Shown here: piece after piece, positions 59,664-64,000 of the stretch | How positions within the stretch are numbered: the first letter of the stretch is position 1 | Layout of the letters: each line of letters starts with the position of its first letter | Made by a program: the position numbers and the translations under genes | Notes under the pieces: generated by a model | The model's database searches: none | What the model saw: only the letters and a program-made list of their open reading frames with translations | Told to the model about the DNA's origin: nothing | DNA from: Sulfuriroseicoccus oceanibius | Lineage (GTDB): Bacteria; Verrucomicrobiota; Verrucomicrobiia; Verrucomicrobiales; SLCJ01 | NCBI RefSeq assembly: GCF_010681825.2 | Contig: NZ_CP066776.1 | Span: forward strand, 682,001-746,000 | Direction: 5' to 3' | Length of the DNA stretch: 64,000 bases

Positions 59664-61556
59664 TCAGTCGCGCGGGGTGACTTCGGTTTCGTTGAACTGG
59701 TGGCGGAAGGGGGGCAGTGGGGTCTCTTTCAGCCCTTGGACTTTAGGCCATAACAGAGCGGCTTCAACGAGGACCCAGATTTCCAGCGCAATGGTCGCCA
59801 AGCCTACTCCGACGAGCAGGTAGTTCTTTTGATCGAGCCAGCTTTGGTCGCTTCCGAGTGCTGCCACGAAGATCTGATACAGCATGGCGTAGGCCGGCAG
59901 CACGAGCATGAAGAGAGCGGGCACCGCGGCAAACCAGAGCGGCAGCCGGCGTCGGCGCAGCCAGAACAGAATGATCAGGAAGGCCACGCCGCCCAGCAGT
60001 TGGTTGGTGGCTCCGAAAAGCGGCCACAGGATCAGGCCGCCCTTGCCCGCATTCGCCCACGACCATTCCGCTCCGGCCATCGGAACCGCGGCCAGTAGCG
60101 CGGCGGTGGCAACGGCAAAGAGAGTCGCTAAGTATGGGTTGGTGAGTGGCTTAAGAGGCTTCAGCACGGGGAACCCTTCGTCAGCTGTGCGGCCGATTTC
60201 CTGCACGACATAGCGTTGCAAGCGGCAGGCCGTGTCGAGGGTGGTGGCGGCGAACGAGGCGACGAACACACCCATTAGCGTGCGTGCGAAGTCGCCGGAG
60301 ATGCCGATGGCTTTGAGGAAGTTGGCGGCGCCGTCGACGAACGCGCCGACTTTTGGTCCGAGGCCATTGAGCCCTGCCCACGACGCGTAGCGGGCGTTGA
60401 ATGCATCGGTGCCGGTGAGGATGGTGCCGTTTTCTCCGGTGATCCCGAGGCCGAGGCCGGCGACGCAGGCGAGGATGACGATGACGGCGAGGAAGCCTTC
60501 GGCGAGCATTGAGCCGTAGCCGATCATGCGGGCGTCGGTTTCGCAGCGCAGTTGTTTGCTCGACGTGCCACTGGAGACGAGGCAGTGGAAGCCGGAGACG
60601 GCGCCGCAGGCGACGGTGACGAAGAGAAATGGGAAAATGAGCGGTAGTTGTTTGCCGAGGTGGTCAGCTTCGATCGCAGGGGCGGCGATCTCGAGTGGTG
60701 GACGTTCTGCCGAGAGGGCGGGGTCAATGGGGGCGCCGCCCATCAGTCCGGCGACGACGAGTCCGGCGACGATGAGAACGAGAGCGGAGAGGAGTTGCAG
60801 GCTGTTGATGTAGTCGCGGGGTTGGAGGAGTGACCAGACGGGGAGTACCGAAGCAACGAGCGCGTAGCCGAGAAGAACGACGACCCATTGGATCATCGAC
60901 CAGCCTTTGAGGCTTTGGTTGAAGTCGTGGAGCCATCCGGTGTCTCCGAACCATACGCTGAGGTACATCAGGGCGAGGACCACGAGCGATGGGATGAGGA
61001 TGTTGCCGCCGCGTTTGTGAACGAGCAGGCCGATGCCGATGGCGAGTGGGATTTGGAGCATGCACGGAGCAATCGACTCCGGGTACATTTTGAAAACCGC
61101 GGCAATGACCAGACCGAAGATGGCGAGAACAATGGTCAGTGCCATGAAGAGGATGAAGAGAAATGCCAGCCGCACGCGGGGCGTGATCAGACGTCCCGCC
61201 AGGTCGCCGACGGTCTGGCCGCGGTTGCGCATTGAGACGACGAGCGAGCCGAAGTCGTGCACCGCGCCGATGAAGATGGAGCCGACGAGCACCCAGATCA
61301 ACGCGGGGAGCCAGCCCCAGATCACGGCTAACGCGGGGCCGACAATCGGTCCCGTGCCGGCGATCGATGTGAAATGGTGGCCGAATACGACGCTGCGCGA
61401 GGTAGGGACGTAGTCCTTTCCATCGTCGATCTCACGGCTTGGCGACATGTTATCGCGGCTGAGTTTGAAGATGCGTTTGCCCAGCCATTTGCCGTAGGTG
61501 TGGTAGGCAACCAGATAAAGAACGAAAGAAGCAATGGCGATGGCGAGGGTTTGCAT
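59664..61556 (-). CDS. cstA: Carbon starvation protein CstA family (peptide/pyruvate transporter)
   Basis: A 630-residue inner-membrane protein with about 16 helices. It begins with MQTLAIAIASFVLYLVAYHTYGKWL. The CstA signature stretches follow: DGKDYVPTSRSVVFGHHFTSIAGTGPIVGPALAVIWGWLPALIWV and VHDFGSLVVSMRNRGQTVGDLAG, and later ACGAVSGFHCLVSSGTSSKQL. Members transport peptides or pyruvate and are usually induced during carbon limitation. The C-terminal extension matches the short CstA type. It is divergent from a sugar-binding-type lipoprotein gene only 31 bases away. The start at 61556 aligns with the family N-terminus. Confidence 0.93.
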   Translation of the reverse strand: MQTLAIAIASFVLYLVAYHTYGKWLGKRIFKLSRDNMSPSREIDDGKDYVPTSRSVVFGHHFTSIAGTGPIVGPALAVIWGWLPALIWVLVGSIFIGAVHDFGSLVVSMRNRGQTVGDLAGRLITPRVRLAFLFILFMALTIVLAIFGLVIAAVFKMYPESIAPCMLQIPLAIGIGLLVHKRGGNILIPSLVVLALMYLSVWFGDTGWLHDFNQSLKGWSMIQWVVVLLGYALVASVLPVWSLLQPRDYINSLQLLSALVLIVAGLVVAGLMGGAPIDPALSAERPPLEIAAPAIEADHLGKQLPLIFPFLFVTVACGAVSGFHCLVSSGTSSKQLRCETDARMIGYGSMLAEGFLAVIVILACVAGLGLGITGENGTILTGTDAFNARYASWAGLNGLGPKVGAFVDGAANFLKAIGISGDFARTLMGVFVASFAATTLDTACRLQRYVVQEIGRTADEGFPVLKPLKPLTNPYLATLFAVATAALLAAVPMAGAEWSWANAGKGGLILWPLFGATNQLLGGVAFLIILFWLRRRRLPLWFAAVPALFMLVLPAYAMLYQIFVAALGSDQSWLDQKNYLLVGVGLATIALEIWVLVEAALLWPKVQGLKETPLPPFRHQFNETEVTPRD

Positions 61557-61587
61557 GCTATGGGTGCGGTGGAGTCGAGACAGTTTC

Positions 61588-62622
61588 ATGGAAAATTCCG
61601 CACAGACAAGGATTGGTTGGTTGGTGATGGCAGTGATTTCACTGTGTGTGTTAGTGGCGTGTGGCGATCGCACCGGGCAGGGCAATGGAGGCGATCGTTC
61701 GGAGGGCGATGTGTTGGTAGCCCCGGTTGGTGACGATGGCGTGCCATTGGTTGTCCAGCGGGTGGCGGTGGTTGGTGATGGTGCGGGTGACCGGGCGTTG
61801 GTCGGTGTGGTGCGGGCGATGGTTTGGAAGCGCGTGAACGAGCGCCCGGATCTTGAGTGGATGGAATATCAAGCGGACGCCACGGCCGATGTTTGTGTGG
61901 TGGTGGGCGGTGACCGCAATGTCATTGCCGACGTGGCCCAACGAGCCGGTGCCGTGGTGCTGGTCGGCGATGGCTTGGGTGACGGAGCCCCGGTCGTGGC
62001 ACGGGTGAGCTCGGATGTGGATCTGGCGGCAGGTCAGACCGGCGAGGCGATTTGGGCGGCCGCGGATGGCGAAGGCCGCGTCGTGATGGCACCTGTGTTA
62101 GTGGATTACCCGCGTGCACAGCGGCGGATAGAAAAGGTTCAGGAGTACCTGCAGCGAGCGACTCCCGAGCGTGCGAGTGAGGAGCTGGAGTTGCATTTTG
62201 AGACCGAGGGTGTGGAGTCGCACGCGCAATGCGAGGCGTGGCTCAATGATGCGTTGGGGATGCGGGTGAGCGATGGCGAGCTGTCTGCGGTGGTGGCGGT
62301 GACGCGCAATGCGACCGAGGATGTGTTGCGGCGGATGCGGGCGATCGGGCTTGCCGAAGCGGTGCCGGTGATAGGATTTGGGTTGGATGTGGATGTCGCC
62401 TCTGCGATGGATGATGGGGAGATCGTGGGGACGTTTGTTTACGATCCGGGGACGCTGGAGGCGTGCCTGCGGGTAGCGCTTGACCATGCGGCCGGAGTGA
62501 AGCTTGGCGGGCCAACCAACGCGCTTGAGGACCAATTGGTTCCGCTGCGGTGGCTCGATCACCAGCGGCTTGGAAGTGCGGATGGACGCGCTATTGCCAC
62601 GCCCTATCTGGAGGCTCGTTGA
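61588..62622 (+). CDS. Periplasmic-binding-protein-like lipoprotein
   Basis: A 344-residue lipoprotein with lipobox LVAC (about residue 25). The mature part has the alternating alpha/beta pattern of type 1 periplasmic sugar-binding proteins: ADVCVVVGGDRNVIADVAQRAGAVVLVGDGLG, AIWAAADGEGRVVMAPVLVDYPRAQRRIEKVQEYL, ELSAVVAVTRNATEDVLRRMRAIGLAEAVPVIGFGLDVDVASAMDDGEIVGTFVYDP. No permease or ATPase gene is adjacent, so it may act as a sensor or chemoreceptor-type binding protein. It lies back to back with cstA, suggesting shared regulation. Confidence 0.7.
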   Translation: MENSAQTRIGWLVMAVISLCVLVACGDRTGQGNGGDRSEGDVLVAPVGDDGVPLVVQRVAVVGDGAGDRALVGVVRAMVWKRVNERPDLEWMEYQADATADVCVVVGGDRNVIADVAQRAGAVVLVGDGLGDGAPVVARVSSDVDLAAGQTGEAIWAAADGEGRVVMAPVLVDYPRAQRRIEKVQEYLQRATPERASEELELHFETEGVESHAQCEAWLNDALGMRVSDGELSAVVAVTRNATEDVLRRMRAIGLAEAVPVIGFGLDVDVASAMDDGEIVGTFVYDPGTLEACLRVALDHAAGVKLGGPTNALEDQLVPLRWLDHQRLGSADGRAIATPYLEAR

Positions 62623-62716
62623 TCGGCGTAGACCGCTAGTGGCCAATGGGGTGTGACAACATCGGCACCCACGGTTGCGTGCGCTGGGGGCGGGGTGCGT
62701 GCTATTCATCGGCCTG

Positions 62717-63571
62717 ATGAAAAAGACACGTCTCCGGTTCAAGACCGTGATTATTTCGGACGTCCATCTGGGAACGCCCGACTCCAAAGTGCGTCAGGTG
62801 ACACGCTTTATCCGCCACATCTCATGTGAGCGATTGATCCTCAATGGCGACATTGTGGATGGTTGGTACCTGCGCCGCCACAGCGGTGGATGGACCGACG
62901 AACATACCCGCTTCGTGCGCCATTTGCTCAAGCTGGCTGAGAAGCAGGACACCGAGGTGATCTACCTGCGCGGCAACCATGACGAAGTGATCGAGCCGTT
63001 TTTGCCACTGACCTTTGGGTCGCTCAAGATGCGCTTTGAGTACCGCCACCACACGCCGCAGGGCGACTACTTGGTGGTTCACGGTGACGGCTTCGACCAC
63101 GTGACCACCGGCTACAAGTGGGTGGCCGGTCTGGGTTCGGTGGGCTATGAGGCGTTGCTCAAGTTCAACCGGGGGTATAACCAAGTGCGGTCGTGGTTCG
63201 GCAAGGACTACTATTCGGTGAGCAAAGCGATCAAAGCCCGGGTGAAGAACGCGGTGAGCTTCTTTGGTCGTTATGAAGAACAACTCCAGATGCTGGCGGA
63301 GCGGCGCGGGTGCGTCGGTATCATCTGTGGCCACATCCACACGCCCGAGGACAAGCAGGTGGGCGGCGTGCATTACCTCAACTCGGGGGATTGGGTGGAG
63401 TCGATGACGGCGATTGTTGAGAATGAACCGGGTGAGTTCGAAGTGATCGACTACAAGGAGTTCAACCGCCGACTTGATGACAAAGCGTGGCAGATGGCGC
63501 TGGAGTACGAGCAGGAGAAGTCACACGACGGCCCGGGCCTGCGCGTGGTGGACGAGCGCATGGCGGAGTAG
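62717..63571 (+). CDS. LpxH-like metallophosphoesterase
   Basis: A 284-residue protein of the calcineurin-like phosphoesterase family, nearest by eye to UDP-2,3-diacylglucosamine pyrophosphatase (lipid A synthesis). All metal-binding blocks occur: SDVHLGT, NGDIVDGWYLRR, LRGNHDEVIEP, VVHGDGFDH and CGHIHTPE. The segment GYKWVAGLGSVGYEALLKFNRGYNQVRSWFGK is typical of the larger bacterial homologues often annotated as LpxH-like or UDP-2,3-diacylglucosamine hydrolases. The exact substrate is uncertain. ATG 62717 gives the expected N-terminus. Confidence 0.85.
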   Translation: MKKTRLRFKTVIISDVHLGTPDSKVRQVTRFIRHISCERLILNGDIVDGWYLRRHSGGWTDEHTRFVRHLLKLAEKQDTEVIYLRGNHDEVIEPFLPLTFGSLKMRFEYRHHTPQGDYLVVHGDGFDHVTTGYKWVAGLGSVGYEALLKFNRGYNQVRSWFGKDYYSVSKAIKARVKNAVSFFGRYEEQLQMLAERRGCVGIICGHIHTPEDKQVGGVHYLNSGDWVESMTAIVENEPGEFEVIDYKEFNRRLDDKAWQMALEYEQEKSHDGPGLRVVDERMAE

Positions 63572-63580
63572 ATGGAAAGG

Positions 63581-63612
63581 CGCCCGCATTCAGGGGGATC
63601 TGAACGCGGGCG
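63581..63612. other. Hairpin between convergent genes
   Basis: 13-bp stem CGCCCGCATTCAG (63581-63593) / CTGAACGCGGGCG (63600-63612), one G-U pair and a 6-base loop. No T-run on either side, so termination is possible but not shown. Confidence 0.5.
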
Positions 63613-63637
63613 GAAATGGACGGGCTGTCCGGGGCCG

Positions 63638-64000
63638 TTATTGCACCAGTTCCTCCGGGATGTGGGCGATGCTGTCGACCACGTAATCCGGTGAGTACGC
63701 ATAGTCCGCCAGGTCTTGGCGGGCGGTGCCTCCGGAGAGAACCAGAACGGTTTTGTAGCTGAGCTGCGTGCCGCCGAGGATGTCGGTGGTCATGGTGTCG
63801 CCGACCATTACGGTTTGTTCGCTGGAGAGTCCGAGTTGTTTGCGCGCGGCGCGCATCATCACCGGGCTGGGCTTGCCGACGGAGAACGCCTGCTTGCCGG
63901 TGGCGGCTTCGATCATGGCAACGATAGCGCCACAGCCCGGGCGGATTCCCTCGTCGGTCGGGCACGAGGGATCAAGATTGGTGGCGATGAGCTTGGCTCC
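63638..64000 (-). CDS. HAD-IIA (NagD-type) phosphatase, C-terminal part (5' truncated by window)
   Basis: The gene enters from the right edge and ends at 63638; 120 residues are visible. They match the second half of HAD-IIA phosphatases: GAKLIATNLDPSCPTDEGIRPGCGAIVAMIEAATGKQA, the Lys-containing GKPSPVMM, and the motif III VMVGDTMTTDILGG. The protein ends with TGGTARQDL-like VLVLSGGTARQDLADYAYSPDYVVDSIAHIPEEL. Members are cytoplasmic sugar- or nucleotide-phosphate phosphatases. The catalytic N-terminal DxDxT motif lies outside the window. Confidence 0.92.
   Translation of the reverse strand, partial: GAKLIATNLDPSCPTDEGIRPGCGAIVAMIEAATGKQAFSVGKPSPVMMRAARKQLGLSSEQTVMVGDTMTTDILGGTQLSYKTVLVLSGGTARQDLADYAYSPDYVVDSIAHIPEELVQ

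Overview
The window looks like a chromosomal segment from the Verrucomicrobiota (probably Verrucomicrobiales). The evidence is: the C-terminal part of a Verru_Chthon cassette protein A at the left edge; a PEP-CTERM sorted protein; a 1,860-residue tandem UvrA of the kind known from PVC-superphylum bacteria; a GH29 fucosidase with a polysaccharide-degradation neighbour; a DUF58/transglutaminase pair; and a high-G+C sequence in which genes start almost without Shine-Dalgarno sequences. No rRNA, CRISPR array, complete insertion sequence or prophage is visible.

Layout. 1-6.4 kb: secretion/pilus-like cassette tail, then fucosidase and a GH43-type beta-propeller. 6.4-14.3 kb: a large composite palindrome, a PEP-CTERM protein, a BlaI-type repressor with an M56 peptidase fused to a LamG-like domain, a 40-residue micro-ORF, a lipoprotein, an SGNH hydrolase and a metzincin-like protease. 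14.3-27.6 kb: housekeeping genes fabD, prs, rplY (bL25), pth, rpsF (bS6), trpB, amt, a 34-residue bS22/AURKAIP1-type protein, hisG and a transketolase, most of them with clear intrinsic terminators. 27.7-29.9 kb: an accessory island with a GxxExxY (PD-(D/E)XK-like) gene between 30-bp inverted repeats, an AT-richer orphan gene, and the decayed end of a second GxxExxY copy with a third copy of the same repeat. 29.9-49 kb: ABC-F ATPase, a nucleophile-less hydrolase-like protein, a response regulator and PAS histidine kinase, a two-part glycosyltransferase, uvrA, a YbgC-like thioesterase, a secreted Lon-like protein and an FAD oxidoreductase. 49-64 kb: tRNA-Pro, a CHASE2/cyclase-like protein, DUF58 plus transglutaminase, a proline-rich membrane protein with a 26-residue membrane peptide, holA, msrB, cstA, a sugar-binding-type lipoprotein, an LpxH-like phosphoesterase and a HAD-IIA phosphatase cut by the right edge.

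How the genes work together. The core genes serve translation (bL25, bS6, bS22-like, Pth, tRNA-Pro), nucleotide and amino-acid synthesis (PRPP synthase feeding HisG; TrpB), lipid synthesis (FabD) and DNA maintenance (UvrA, HolA). The accessory genes concern the cell surface and extracellular polysaccharides. The most unusual material is the GxxExxY repeat cassette, the BlaI/M56-LamG sensor pair, three enzyme-fold proteins that seem to have lost catalytic residues, and several families of dispersed palindromic repeats in the gaps between genes.
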